This document shows positions 1 through 27,300 of a stretch of DNA of 64,000 nt, piece by piece. The notes under the pieces are model-generated. The model was not told the origin of the DNA. It saw only the letters and a program-made list of their open reading frames with translations, and did no database searches. Numbering within the stretch: position 1 is the first letter of the stretch; the number at the start of each line of letters is the position of its first letter. Source of the stretch: Lycocorax pyrrhopterus obiensis (Eukaryota; Chordata; Aves; Passeriformes; Paradisaeidae); contig JACSVZ010000014.1 of the NCBI GenBank assembly GCA_014706295.1, forward strand, positions 73,442,435 through 73,506,434, read 5' to 3'. Made by a program: the position numbers and the translations under genes.

Positions 1-97
1 AACTTCTGGAGTCTGCTGTCAGGTTTTGTTAAGGCAGCCAAGGATTTCAGGTGAGAAGTGTCACAGTGAGATCAGTTACAACTGTTGTAGCTACAGA

Positions 98-325
98 CTT
101 CACAGACCGGCTTGGGTTGGGAGGGACCCTAAAGCCCATCCAGTGCCACCCCTGCCATGGGCAGGGACACCTTCCACTGTCCCAGGCTGCTCCAAGCCCC
201 AATGTCCAGCCTGGCCTTGGGCACTGCCAGGGATCCAGGGGCAGCCACAGCTGCTCTGGGCACCCTGTGCCAGGGCCTGCCCACCCTCACAGGGAACAAT
301 TCCTTCATAATAGCTCGTCTACAGT
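98..325 (-). mobile_element. CR1 LINE fragment (3' region, minus orientation)
   Basis: The plus strand carries the reverse complement of a CR1 3' end: GGTTGGGAGGGACC, then CCATGGGCAGGGACACCTTC, CCTGGCCTTGGGCACTGCC and CACCCTCACAGGGAACAATT. The open frames across it are CR1 shadows, not genes. Confidence 0.9.
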
Positions 326-1539
326 GCCCATTTTCTCTTGTTTGGTAATGGCAAATTCCTGCCCAGTTCTCACCCTGCATGAACTTCTTAATGGAGGACA
401 GGTTGGCTTTGATGGATTTGGGCTTTGATGCAGCTTGACCTGAGAGATTATTTCTGCTGATCCCTAGTTGCTTTGTCAAGAGCATTAGAGAAGTGCTTGA
501 GGCATGGCACATAGCTCTTGGGGCACTTAATCAAATAAATTTCAAAGATTTATAGAGAATCAGCGTACAGAAATCCTCTATCAGGAAAGAGTTTTATTGG
601 CAGAAAAGGGTCTCAGCAATGCAGTACTTGTGGCATGGGGATAATAAATATGAGGAACAAGACATAACGTTTTATGTCAAGAGTTAGTGCACTAACTCAG
701 CTTTTGAACCTTTAATATTTTCTTATCGAGTCATTATCTGTGTGCTTTTCTTTCTTTGTTTGGGCACACAACCTCTCAGGTTGTTTATTTCCTTTGCAGC
801 CATTCACCTGAACATATCCTCGGGTAGCAGTGCAGCCACTTTCCAGTTGCCTCTGGAGGCACTGGAGGGCGCAGTCCCTCCTCCCCATACCTCAGCCCCA
901 GGATGGGCTACACTCGGAGAAGAACGTGCCCCAAGCAAACAGAAAACTGTCCTGAGGATTGTCATGAGGGAGTAGGACTGAGCAAAGTTGTCCTGCATAG
1001 ACTTAATAGGTATGTGACTGTCCAAGTTTAATTTAAAGTATTAATTACTGATGTGGAATGAAAAATGAAAATACACCATTCCTATGAAGCAGCTGAGTAG
1101 CTGTTGCTGGCCGTATAGAGGTCATGGAGAGAGAGAAAGATCACAGAAGTGGAAAATGTAGGTGACAAATAACAAGCCTTTGCAAAATAATCCATGAGGA
1201 GGAGTATTTTGGTTGTGAAGGGCATGCTCGAAAGCCAGCAATGCAGAGAATGCCACAGATGGAGCATAGCAGGGAGTAAGTCATACCAGGGTGTCCCTAT
1301 TTTTGTGCAGACTTAAAACACCCTGTCTGGCCAGAGCACAGGATGGCCAGGGCATTGCTCTGGGTTATTTGCCCATCTCAGGTATTTTGCAGTGATTGGT
1401 TCAGCCAGGGATCACACATTGGTGTAGGCTGGGGGTCTGAAGGTGTTCTGTCCCAAAACACCCACCCATCCCACCCCAGCCCCACGGCACGGCCTGTGTA
1501 GATCAGATTATTTAGAACCTTGTTCCCTGAGTTTTGGGT

Positions 1540-1765
1540 ATCTCCAGGTCTGTTCCAACATTTGACCACCCTCATAGGGCAAAAGGCCTCCCTAGTAAGT
1601 AGCTGGAATTCCCGGTGTCCCATCCTGAGCCTGTTGCCTCCTGTCCTGTCACTCTGCACCTCCAAGGAGACTCTTGAGTCTGGTTTCCCCTGATACAGAC
1701 AGTGGTGGACATCACTAAGATATCCTCTTAGCCTTCTTCCAGGCTCTGCCTCTGCTGAACCCCTG
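1540..1765 (-). mobile_element. Diverged CR1 LINE fragment (minus orientation)
   Basis: The segment resembles the antisense of the CR1 region upstream of the 3' end: TTCCAACATTTGACCACCCT, then a 'CCTGTTGCCTCCTGTCCTGTCAC' type stretch and TCTTCCAGGCTCTGCC. Strongly diverged, so the borders are approximate. Confidence 0.65.
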
Positions 1766-3024
1766 AGGCTTCCGACAGCCCATGTCCACTGTGAAGTGCT
1801 CTCTGAGGAGCAGCCCTGCTCTCCAGCTGGGCAGCTGCTCCCTTTTATGTAGAACCAGCAGTGGACTGGCTGACTGAGTGATGCAGCTCATCCTCCAGGT
1901 GGTTGTTAAAGGCACTGAAACAGAGTCATCAGCTCCATACCAGCCCCTCAGGAACGCTGTTAGCAAACAGCAGCCGGCTACACATCGTGCTGCTGCCCAT
2001 CAGCAGTTCGCAAGTCAGCAGGAGAAAAGCAAAGTAGAGGCTAAAATCTGGGGACATTTGGCCCACAGTTGGATTTTGTGTTGAGCTGAGAGTTTTGGAG
2101 AGCTAAGAGTGTAGTCTCTCCAGTTTTGCTTATTTGCCTTCTATGTAAAATCAGCAGAAGTCTCTTTCCCTCCCCCACGATTACTATTACTAACCACCAT
2201 TTGGAAAGCCAGCAGCAAAATGCTAGGGAATGTGCCCAGCACAGATGAGGAGGAAACAGTAATCACATGGAAGCTCCAGCCTGCTTTACACTCAGGAGCT
2301 CTCCTTCTAAGCCAGCATACCATGCTGATGATTTTCAAGAGCAGCTAATTCACCCTCTAGCTCTTAATTAGCTTCCAATTGTGACTTTTAAAGTCTCTAG
2401 CCAGTTATGGGCTGGCTATCCAGCCGCAGCTCTGCCGATACGACTCACCCAGGGACCTTCCTGAGAACTGGTGTTCTGGCTGTGAAACACTGGGTATGTT
2501 TCCATATGCAAAAAAGAAGCAATCAGTGGGATTGTCAGCATTTGCTGACAGTTTTTTTTTGTTTCCACTGAGCTGCTGAGCACATGGGACCGTGGTGGGC
2601 ATGGAGATGTCCCTCAGAGTGGCAGCACGTGCTCAGGCACTTTGGGGGGTGCCAGCTGAGCCAGGCCCCGTTACCTGGAACCTGAGAGCTGCAGGAGAGG
2701 ACTGGAGCAGGCTGTGCCAGGCAGGTTTAGGTGGGATGCAGAATATCAGCAAACTGATTTGCCTGCTGGTTTTTGGGCCAGTTTGCTGCAGCCCAAGGAC
2801 ATGGGGCAGAAATGAGCAGGATGCTTATAGGAGACATCACAAACATGCCCAGAAGTGCAAGTGCTGCATAGAATTAGAGATTTGTGCTTTTTGCACAGCT
2901 GAAGTGTTACTTTTCTTATCACCAACCAAGAAAGGGAAGCAGTCTCCCAAAAGAGCATCCCAAGATGGTTGTATGGGTGCACCCCAGTAAAGCTGCCCCC
3001 AGACCAGTTTGTGCCAGTGCAGCC

Positions 3025-3147
3025 AGGAGACCTCAGGTATCAGGTAGTGTTTTATTACACAATGTGTTTATACAGAGATGTACAGGGGTGCCTTTCCATC
3101 AGAACGACAGCCACGTTTACCCTCAGCTGCGGCCATCAGCAGCAACT
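3025..3147 (-). other. CKMT2: CKMT2 3' untranslated region
   Basis: Short 3' UTR inferred from the stop codon at 3148 to just past the first canonical poly(A) signal (AATAAA on the minus strand at 3056-3051). The cleavage point, about 20 bases further, is a guess. Confidence 0.6.
3051..3056 (-). terminator. CKMT2: Poly(A) signal AATAAA of CKMT2
   Basis: AATAAA reads on the minus strand about 92 bases after the TGA stop. It is the first canonical hexamer downstream of the coding region. Confidence 0.65.
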
Positions 3148-17399
<14,252 letters not shown>

Positions 17400-19494
17400 T
17401 CCTCTCTGCAAGGAGCACAGCCAGGGTCAGCACCAGCACTGCAGCAGCACCCCCGCCTCACCCCCCAGGACAGCACATCCATCTCCATCAGCAGCTTGTG
17501 CTCATCTGGTGTGTTCAGAGAAATCTGGGGATTTACAGTGTGGTGTGTAGCATGTGTTTGTCCTGTTTTGTTCTGCTGGGGTCTAGGTCTGGCCAAGAAA
17601 ATGGCATCTTCTATGGGAGTCTGAAAGAGGCAATGCACGTTTTTTCTTACAAGAATCAGGTTTGGATTAGTATTGTTGGTGACTGTTAGTTCCTTCGGAA
17701 CACACAGCTCCTGTCCAGGTAAGGGACAATTCTATGAACCTAAACTCCAGTTTGTGACATTGACAGAAGCTTTTTCTTAAAACTGGGCTCTGGTAAATCA
17801 TCTTTGTGAAATGAGCATGGAAGATTTACAGGAAAACGTGACATTTCTTCAAGGACCTGCTGTTTCAGTTGTTTTACCAAAAGGTTTTTCAAGTGTGATT
17901 TTTTTATGCAAACTCTTCACCATTCTTTTTGAGGTTATACTAAACTCCTCAAAGTGTTTGACTTTATTTTTAGTGAGCAAAGAGTTCTAATTCCCAATAA
18001 TTTTCTTGTAGGTCTGGGTTAGTTAGGCCCAAACCCTTCACTTCTTTGTCTTTTCCCCCCTTGTCCAAAGACAGATGCAATGTTGCATCTTTATCTTCTC
18101 ACTTGGTAACAAGTTCTTCTGTGCTTGCATGTTTTTATGTTGCAAACCACTGTCTTCTTTCTATATCACATCTGTGAGATGAGGAACATGAGGTGTTCCA
18201 AGTTTGGAGTCATTTGTTTCATGTCCTCTGTTGTGCTTCAGCAGTTTTTTTACTGGAATCTTTTCATTCTGTCTCCTCCATGTCTTTGAAATACAATATC
18301 CAGTTAATATAACATCACTTCCAGAGAAAGGTGGTGACTGTTTGACAGAAATTTTAGGCTTTTTTCACTGAAAGATTCTCCCTGAATCTATGAATTCATT
18401 TAGGTGAGCTGCAGAACAGGCTCTTTTGACTGCAACAGGATTTCTCCCTCCCAAAATACAGTATGAGTGTGTTTGACTATAAATAAAAATCAGATAAGAG
18501 GTTTCTGATGGAGATTTTTCTGATGATATCTTTTCTGTGTGTTTAGCAGATGATTCTTGTGCCTTTTCACAGTATAGCACCCTCATCCTACACTCTGGAA
18601 ATATTTCCTTATGACTAATCTGCACAGACCTATTGTTGTTATACCTAAATGTCTGTGAAACACCATGTATATTTTCACAACAGCTCTGTGTATTTATAGT
18701 TTTGTTTCACCATTGCAAGGAATTGGCTGGCAGTCAAAAACCTGTCCTGAAAACTATCAGCCATATCACAATCCCACTGCAGATGGTGGTATTATGACTT
18801 AAACAACCCCAGGCACTCACCAGCACCTCCACCAGCGTGGATTTTTTGGGAACTTCTGAACTCTGTGTTGATTTAAGGGACAATTATGGTATGTACATCT
18901 GATTAAATTAGAGGAATCATGTGCAGGGTGTGTTTAGGAAGAAGTGTGAGGCACAGCAGTGTAACCATGACCTGTCAGAAATCCCCAGAGCAGTGGCTCT
19001 GAGGGCTCTGTGTGTGCCCAGCCCATGGGTAAGGCTGGTTCTGTGCTCCCCTGTCCCAGCTCTGCTGAGCTGCCTGGGGCACAGGGTGCACACAGAAACC
19101 AGAACCCATGAGTAGAAAGGGAAATTAAACACCTGGGGAAAGAAAGAGATGAATCCTGGGGGAAAGGGCCCAGCTGGGAAAGGCAAAGAAACCTTCTTGG
19201 TGCCTCAGAGGGTGCACGCTTTGTGCCATGGCTGGTGTTGTGGCTTTGCTGCTGAGTGAGCCTGAGAACCCCTCCTCACTCCTATTTTTGCCTGTGCCTG
19301 GATGTGCCTTGCTGGGCTTTGATCCCCAAAGCAGGGCCAGCTTTATCGACAGCTTTATCATGTCCCAGGCCACAAGTGTTTTCCCTGAGGGCGGTGTTAT
19401 CTGCCAGTGTGGCTGCAGGCTCATCCCCAGGACAGTCTGGCATTGCTGGATCTCAGGAAAGGTTTCCCTGACCCTCAGGTAGGCTCTGCTTTAC

Positions 19495-19568
19495 CTGACA
19501 GACACTTCTCTGGCAGCTCCTAGAAGCCTCCCACACTGGAGACGCCACAGACTGCGCAGGTTGTCTAC
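19495..19568 (-). other. CKMT2: Candidate non-coding 5' UTR exon 2 of CKMT2
   Basis: On the minus strand a strong acceptor (seven T then CAG) precedes a 74-base segment that ends in CAG|GTAAAG, a near-consensus donor. The segment contains no ATG, as expected for a 5' UTR exon, and lies 2.1 kb upstream of the coding start exon. With the candidate first exon at 23330 it brings the total to 11 exons, the number I recall for the human gene. It rests on splice signals and position only. Confidence 0.45.
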
Positions 19569-22500
19569 CTGAAAAAAATATGAACCCGAGTAAGACAGGG
19601 TTTTTTTCTCTTTTTAAAAAACATGGTGCTTAACGACACGTCTCTTCCTACAATGGAAGGTACAACCTTCTGACTGGAGCATGGAATTGCCATCATTTGT
19701 GACCATCAAATGCAAATGGTCTAGGGGAACATGAGAGTTGGAATGCCTTAAGAGAAGAAAAACATCATCTGGAGTGCTGTGGAAAGTGAGTGTAATCCTT
19801 CTCATCAAAGTGCTGTGACTCCTGACTCAGTCACAGCTTTGGCCACACGGGTGGGCTCTAGTCCTGGGTATGAGTGTCCTGCAGCACAGGCAGTGCAACC
19901 AAAGCAGCACAAAACAGTGTTCAAAAACCTGGTGTACAACCTTAGCAAAGAAAGTTTTTACTTAATGAGGGCGCAAAACGCATAAGAAGTTTTACTGGAC
20001 AGGAAAAAATATCATTTGAGGGCTTTTTCCCATATTTTGCCCTTCAAAAGATAGCATGATTTTTAAGTAACGCATTGCTTCAACGCAAACCTTTTTTAAA
20101 GATTCATTTGGTAAGAGTCCGAATGCAATGATCTCAAACTAAGAAAAGATCCTCATCAAAGCTTTTTGTCAAGTCTGACCTCAAATCATTAATATATTCA
20201 TCTCTTTTTTCCCCACAGAAATTGTCAGCCTGCCACTACAGTAGGTTTGCACCACCATTATCTCTGATTAAAGGAGTATGTTTTTCCTAGGAGTACTTCA
20301 GAATTACTGTGCTGTGAGTCAGGTTTCACCACAGACCATCTCTAAGCCTCCACTGCAAGGATTTCACTTTCATCAAGGTAATTTAACCACTGCACAGCCT
20401 AAAAACTGAAAGTGCAGGTTTTTCTTTTGCAGGACTTTCCTGAGTCTTCCCCTGTGCTGATGACAGAAAATCCATTTTCTCGTGAGTGTCTGTGGTGCTG
20501 CCATAGTGCAGGTGGGAGGGGAAAGAACACTGTTTCAAGATCAGAAGAAGTTTTGAGGGTATCAGTTTTAACCCTCGGGAAGGAATTGAGTGTTTGCCTG
20601 AGGCGACCAGGTGTGCTGGAGGGAGAACACCTCCCTTAGGAAGGCATCTGTTTTGTGCTCAAAACCATTTAGAGACAGTATGAAAAAAGAGAAGAGGAAT
20701 AAATTCTAAGGATTAATCAACCTGAGGTAAAAAAAACTCCAAAAAACAAAACAACCAAAACTCTTATTCCTGGCCTGCATGTCTGTTCAGTTTGAACCAA
20801 TGGCCTTTGTTACTACTTTTAACAGTTCATTGCAGAAGTTTCTACCCATTATTTGTTCCACATGCACCTCCTTAATAACTTGCTCTTTTTTTCACGTCTC
20901 TGCATCAGCTTTCCATCACATTTCAAACTTAGAGATCACGTTCTGTCTCTGCCCTGAGCTCTTTCCCTTTTGTTTGGAGCTCAGCGGCCTCACAACCCCA
21001 GAGGGGGCTCTAAGGCCAGCAGCAGAGCCTCTCTCCGCGGAACTCCCGGGTGTCCCGAGACCAGAGCAGCCCTGGGGCCACACCGTGGTCACTGCAGGCC
21101 AGTGCTGGCCCCGGGAAGCTACACAGCCCCTGAGACCAGGGAACTCCTCACTCAGCAGGGCAGTGCTGCCAGCACAGACACACAAACTCTTCTGAGCCAG
21201 ATTCTGTCATGGGGTTGTGTGCAACCCTATCAGACCCATCAATTTTTTTTTACTATTACTTTCATTTTCCCTTTGCACTGGAATGCTTCCTCATAAGCAA
21301 AGGAGTCTTCTCCTCTGCTGGGGCATTCTGAAGGCACTGACAAAATATTCTTAAAGGGGTCTTGATTCTGATTTATCGATCTCTTCTCAAATGTTTATGT
21401 GTGGTAAATGCTTCATTAATTGCACCAACCTTCCACAAGTTTCAAGTTCTTTCAGTCCACCACAAGCTACATGAGAATTTGGGGTTTATTTTAGACAGGA
21501 TTAGATGCATCTAATCTTGAACTGATTTTTACTGCATCATTTGTCCAAGAGAGGTCTGACTTCTGTGTGATTAGACACAACACGTTTTTTGGGGTACAAA
21601 CCTTAAAGATTTCATTTTTTAGATTTTTAACAAGACTCTTAGGCACAAGACCTCAATCATGTGTCACTCAGAAAATGCTCTGTAGCTATGAAACTCGTGT
21701 TCCCAAATGTAATGGGTAAGCACACTGAGAGGCAGCTTCTTCATGAACAATTTAATGATGCAGATATTTTGGCCCATTGTGTAAGGAGCACTCGGAGATG
21801 TGACCCAAACGGAGCTGTTGCAGTGGCAGTCAGGGCTGAGCTGCTCTGCTGTCACCCACAGCCTGTGTGTTCTCCTGCCCTGTGCAGGTGGCACAGCCCC
21901 CAGCAGTGCCCACAGCTGGGCACGCTCTCTCTGGTGGGGGTGGAGGGTCTGATTTTGTGTCCCAGTCCATGTTCAGCACCAGGTGTGTTTCCTACAGGGG
22001 ATTCCACCTGTAGGCAGGGATGGGTTTGGGTTTTTCTCTTATTAGTCAAGGTCACTGCAAGGCATTTTAGGGTATTTGAGCTTCACAAAATGCTTTCACT
22101 GCTTGCCTTGTGCATTTCCCCCCTGTTATCTCAGTCTTCTCGTGCTCTGAATAGCTGCCTCGTAGCACTGGTCAGGATGTCTTTGTACACCACCAGGATG
22201 GCAGATTGCCCCAGGGCAGGGAGTGGAGCACAGCTCTGAGTCTTGGGGCTGGCCTTTGTCACTGGCACCAGGTTTTACCCCCAAGGTCATCTGTGCTTGT
22301 GCCACCTCTCAGAGGAGGCACAGACGCTGCTGTACAGGGAGGGAGCACACAGCAAGTGTCTCATAAACAGCCTCCCTGCACCAGGTTCCTCCCATAATGA
22401 GCAGCTTTGGTTAATTCCACAGGAATCCTCTTGTGGGCCCATGTCTGCAGGAGCCAGAGCACATCTGCAGCACTGACTCAGAGTAACAGCCAGAACAGAG

Positions 22501-22992
22501 GTGACCTCCAGTGTCTGCATAACCAAGGGCTCCTCATTCCACACTCCTCATTTTCACCCCCTTGGCACCATAAAGGGTGAGCCAGTGCAGAATCCAACCA
22601 GCCTTGCCTTTCCCAGTGCAGGATTCCCATATGCCATGGCCAGTGAAGCAGCACAACGTGTCCAAAAGGTCACAACCTTAGAGGTCACAGCCCTTCTTGC
22701 TCTGCTCTGCCCCAGGACGTGCTCAGCTACCTGTAACCAGCCTTCAGGACACCAGTGTCCTGCCAGGAGCATTTCTTGGGTTTTAAACTGCATTTTCTTA
22801 TCCGTATCACCTGCCAGGCACAAAAACGGAGGCAAAGGCCAGCACCAAGGTTTAAATGAAGTCACTACAGCAAATCTGGTGCTGGCTGAAGAACAGCCCA
22901 AAGGATTGTAGGTGTCACTTCAGGTGGAGGGGCACTTTGTAATCACAGCTTGAACCCCAGGAATCTGATAACTTCACAACTACTTCTAATAT

Positions 22993-23011
22993 TAAAAAAA
23001 AAAAAAAAAAA
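22993..23011. repeat. Poly(A) run
   Basis: About 18 consecutive A on the plus strand, in the putative first intron of CKMT2. No retroposed gene was recognised before it. Confidence 0.7.
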
Positions 23012-23329
23012 GTAAAAACGCTTTTCCTGTTAATTCTTCACTTTCTTGAACTTCTTTTAAAGAGGAAGTTTCCAGCTCCATCTTTCCCTGGGTGCATTCT
23101 AACACAGGTATTGGTTATCCAGTATTTCACACTTGCCCGGAGGGAAGGAAGGTGTAAGGGTTACAGTGACATTTCTAGAAATAGAAGTAGATTAAATATT
23201 TGAGCCATGTCATGGGTGGTATTAATCGCTGCCCCATGTGATCCTGAGTGACATTTTGGAGGAATGGCACAGTCACAGCTAAAGTTCACACGGGCTCAGC
23301 TCCACAGGGAATGCGTGCACACGTCTTAC

Positions 23330-23380
23330 CCCGCAAAGCTCTTTAGCCACAGGATCCCTGCGCTGAGCTGGGCCCTCGTG
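23330..23380 (-). other. CKMT2: Candidate first (non-coding) exon of CKMT2
   Basis: On the minus strand about 50 GC-rich bases lie between the start expected from the TATA box and a consensus donor GGG|GTAAGA at 23329. No ATG is present. It is 6 kb from the nearest coding exon. The exact start is estimated from the TATA spacing. Confidence 0.45.
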
Positions 23381-23401
23381 GTGCAGGGACACGGAGCCTG
23401 G

Positions 23402-23412
23402 CCTTTTATATT
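23402..23412 (-). promoter_or_regulatory. CKMT2: TATA box of the candidate CKMT2 promoter
   Basis: AATATAAAAGG reads on the minus strand, about 30 bases before the inferred start and directly upstream of a good splice donor. Upstream (23510-23565) are an E-box CAGATG (minus) and a CTAAAAATGG element similar to MEF2/CArG sites, which fits muscle-restricted expression. Function is inferred. Confidence 0.5.
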
Positions 23413-24296
23413 TTGAGAACTAATTCCTCTAAGCCATCCTCAAGCTAAAGCCTACAGAGGGCAGTGGAAAGTTTTCCCCGCCTGTCCATGGAAGGTTCTG
23501 GAGCCTCAGAAACATCTGCAGTGACTGCCATGAGTCACTGCTCGCCTCAGAGGCCATTTTTAGACACCCAGAAATCAGTTTACATCACTCTTGGTTTGCT
23601 GCACCACCCTACAGCTCAGAGAATAAGATACACATTAAAACATCCGATCTCATAATGCAATATTGGTGATTTTTTCCAGTTTCATCGTTCACCCTCAGCA
23701 TCACTCAAACCCTTTTGACTCCTCTGGGTTTTGAGATACAGTCTCCAAAGTGCAGAAACAACACCAAGTGCAGACATTGTTCTGACACTGGCTTAATCAC
23801 AGCGTGGAACATCTCCACCAAAAATATCAAGCACATTTCAGTTTCTTCCTCCTTGTAATTCCAGAGGAGAGTGAATGGTTATAAAAACTTATTAATTTGG
23901 AAAAAAAAAAAAGAATAAAATTCCAAACTGTGAACCTGTGACCAGATTCGTATGAGTAGAGAAGACATGGTAACTCTTCACAGATCAGAGAACAACCCCT
24001 TAGTACCACCATGGTTTTTGGTTTCTGTCAGCTGAAGGTCTGGCTGGTCAGACCCGACCGGGTGAGACCCAGATGCCCAAATTCTCCTGCCAAAGCCCAG
24101 TCAAGGTGCAGGCACCGCTCACCCTTCTGAGCCAATCTGGTGCTATTTTGCAGTATAAACCTCTCATCTTCGCAGTGCAGAGAGCTACAATCAAAATCAC
24201 AAAAAACTCATGTAATTAGAGACATTTTCTCTGAACTTGTTATACATCTGCAAAGAGTCTTATTCTCTAAAATTGTTACTTAAGGGTCAGCATTAA

Positions 24297-24355
24297 TGGC
24301 TGGACTTTATGATCCTAGAGATCTTTTCCAATATTAATAATCCTGTGATTCCATA
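24297..24355 (+). mobile_element. CR1 3'-end remnant
   Basis: About 58 bases resemble a CR1 terminus: GGCTGGACTTTATGATCCTA, AGATCTTTTCCAATATTAAT, then CCTGTGATTCCATAA. Old and truncated. Confidence 0.7.
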
Positions 24356-27300
24356 ATTTGAAGCAGCTGCACAGTGGGGTCTGGCACAAACTTTCCTGCA
24401 CCAAGTACTTACACAAGTCAAGAAATTATAAACGAATTAACACCACATCCTGTGGTGCTTTGAATTTGTTTTTAATAACCATTGTATTGGAAATGCTATG
24501 GTTTGAGGCTAGAAAAGCAATATATGTATAGTTACCTTGGAGCTGGAGGTAGGGACGTCCTGCTGCCTGCAGCGAGCCCAGAATGTAAAGGGAGCAGGAG
24601 GCTGGGCACTGACAGGAGTCCAGGTAATTTGAGACGGGCAAAAGGAGGTGAGGGAAATGAAATAATTGCTGCAGGGGCCAATCCTGCCCTACTGGGTTAC
24701 GTGAGTGGCATTTGCCTGCACAAGGATGCCCTTGAGGGCGTCAGCAGGATGTGGCAGCAGCGGGGTGACAGCAACATCGTCTCTCACACACCTCTCGAGT
24801 GCAGAGCGCTCACGTCAGCGCTGCCTGGGCAGAGGGACACGGGCAGAGAGAGCCTGGTCCTCGCTCAAGGACTCATTTAGGAACAGCCAGAAGAGAAAGG
24901 TCAGTTCTGCCTGCCTGAACAGCTCCAGAGAGACACCAGCGCAGGGCAATGCCACAATTCCACCCACACATCCCAGGTGGAAACGGGTCAGGGCAGGGAA
25001 TGGGACCAGGACAAGCTGAGATCACAGTGATGATTTGGAGGGGATTTGGGCTTTTTTTCTTCCCCTTTACTTTTTAATTCATAACATTAATTCTTGACTG
25101 TTTGTAAGGCAGAGGGGCACAGAAACATGAAATGTAGAAGGAGGCCTCTAAAGCCTCTCATCTAGAATTACTGTTACTATATGACTATATTGCATTTAAG
25201 AGTGCCGTATCTCTATACCTACATAGCAGAAAATTACAGTAAGAAATAATACTCGATGGTTTGGGAAGCATGAAAGAATAATCAGTTTCATTCACCTGGC
25301 TCTGCTCCCACCAGAGCTGAACATGTGTCAAGGCTAAGGAGCACAGAGGCCAGCACTGTGCAGCTTTTAAAAATCTAAGACTTAAAAAGTCCTTTTCCCT
25401 TTGTACATTTCATATTCTTTTTATTTTACAAAGCAATTTCCTGAACCCACATTTCAGATTTTTGAAACTGTACAAAACGTAGACATCTCTCCCCCAAAAT
25501 GTCATGGCTTGTTTGGGCTAATGAGAGCCATGCACACCCACCATAATTAAAACCAAAACAGCCATTCCAGATCAATGCAATGCATCTGGAAACAGCCTCT
25601 TAACCACACCAGTTTTTTATTAACCCAACACCATGTTCCTGGTGTTGATAGAGAAAAAACCAAAAGAGCTGTGGATCTCTTGAGGTAACATGAGTAAGGA
25701 AATATGGGCACAGCAAATCCATGGCTTGTGATGGAGGCACATGCCTAATTTCACATTTTTTACCCTTTTTTCGAAGGCCTTGGACAGACCAGGACTTCAC
25801 CTGGAAGCAGGTGATGCCATGAAGTGCCTGGCTGGGTTATGCAGAGGTTCAAGTATTTGCCAGCTGAGAGCCTGGGAGAACAGAAGATGCAAACAAACCC
25901 CAGACTGAATTTACAGCACAAACACCTGGAAAACACTGTTAGCAACTTCCCTAATGATTTCTGAAGAATATATCATTCATACTTAAAAAATTGGCCAGCT
26001 TTACTACTGTTCTGTGGTCTATTTTGTGAGAAACTCAGGTGCTGAAACAGTTGGGATGCCAAGGATCATCCATAAATAATGCCCCATTTTCATCTCTAAC
26101 ATAATTATCTAATAACTAAAACGCTGCGGTGGTTTCACTGCTCGTGCTGGGGAGGCAGCAGTAGCTGAGTGTTAATTCAGCTGCAGTTCCTATTAATGCC
26201 ATATGCCCCTGCACAGGGAGTCCAGCAGCTGGAGTTTGTCCTGGGAGCTGCAGGACAGGGGAGTTAGCTGTAAGGGCCAGACAAAGGTCACTGTGTTTTA
26301 TGGGAGGGCCTTTCTGACTGGCACAATTATTTAAAAGAAAATTTATTTGAAGTCCAGTTTCTGTGTGTGGGACATAATTTATTAGCAGTCAAAGGAGTCA
26401 GGACAGAAGTGATGAGCTGAGCTGTTCGTACAAACTCTGTGTGTGGAGTCAGGAGTTGGAGGGTGCTGTGTTTGTCCCGAGCAGCTGTGCAAGGACACAG
26501 ATCAGTGTCTCTCCTGCTGCTGAAGTCAGCTCTGCTAAATTAGAGAGGCAAAAAGCCACTGGACACAATGTCCTTATAAACCAGAAGCTGGATTGTCCCC
26601 TGGTGCAATGGCAGTTCCTGGTTTCCCAGTTCCATGGGTCTGTAATTCCTGGGATACAGAATAAGGCAGTGAGGCACAGCACCCCATGAGCAAACACAGC
26701 TGATACCAGGGGGTTACCCTGTCCTCGTGCTGAGAATTCCTCATGACTGTGGATGCTCAATATCCACTTACACAGCACAGCCACTGAGGTCTCAGATGGG
26801 GAAAATCCCTTTTTGAGGGGCATCCAACCCCTGCACCCCACAGGGGCTGTGGAGGCAAATCAAGCTCTTGGTGTCAGTCATGGGCACGCAGTGGCCATGG
26901 CCAAGGGGACAAGCAGGCACGGAGCAGCCATCCTACACCTGCAATTCCTCCAGAGAAAGGCTCCGAGAGGTACTACTACATGTCCACCAAATACAGAGCT
27001 CAACGAGGCCCAACTAACGTTTTAAAAATAACCCAGCTATTTTAAGTAATTAAATTTGCTCTTCACAGAACATCCACTACAGAGTAGAGGAAAGGCTGTC
27101 TATAATTAGCAATGTGTTTTCTGGCTAAATGGAGGAGAAAAGGTTTTCCTAAAGATGGAACTGACCCTTTGGAGAAGCAGGAATCTCCACAAGCCAAAAA
27201 GTGGTCCTTTTTTTCCCTTTTTTTTCTTTTATTTTTTTTCTCATTTTTTTGCCAGCTGCATTGCAGACACAAATGAATCAATTCTGCAATGGTGATTGCC

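Larger units (their letters stand above)
1..3024. other. Flanking DNA downstream of CKMT2
   Basis: Apart from two CR1 fragments I see no gene. In mammals the next gene in this direction is ZCCHC9, but none of its exons is recognisable here, so the intergenic gap extends past the left edge. Confidence 0.6.
17406..23329 (-). other. CKMT2: 5' introns of CKMT2 (inferred)
   Basis: Between the coding start exon and the candidate first exon. It holds the candidate 5' UTR exon at 19495-19568, several AT-rich stretches and GC-rich patches at 20.99-21.19 and 21.8-22.8 kb, with no recognised protein-coding exon. Confidence 0.5.

Noticed and set aside
26..512. Several long open frames on both strands
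   Set aside because: They follow a CR1 LINE fragment; the peptides are translations of the repeat 3' region.
21661..22239. 192-codon plus-strand open frame
   Set aside because: GC-rich patch in the 5' introns of CKMT2; no known domain, no splice context and opposite strand to the genes.
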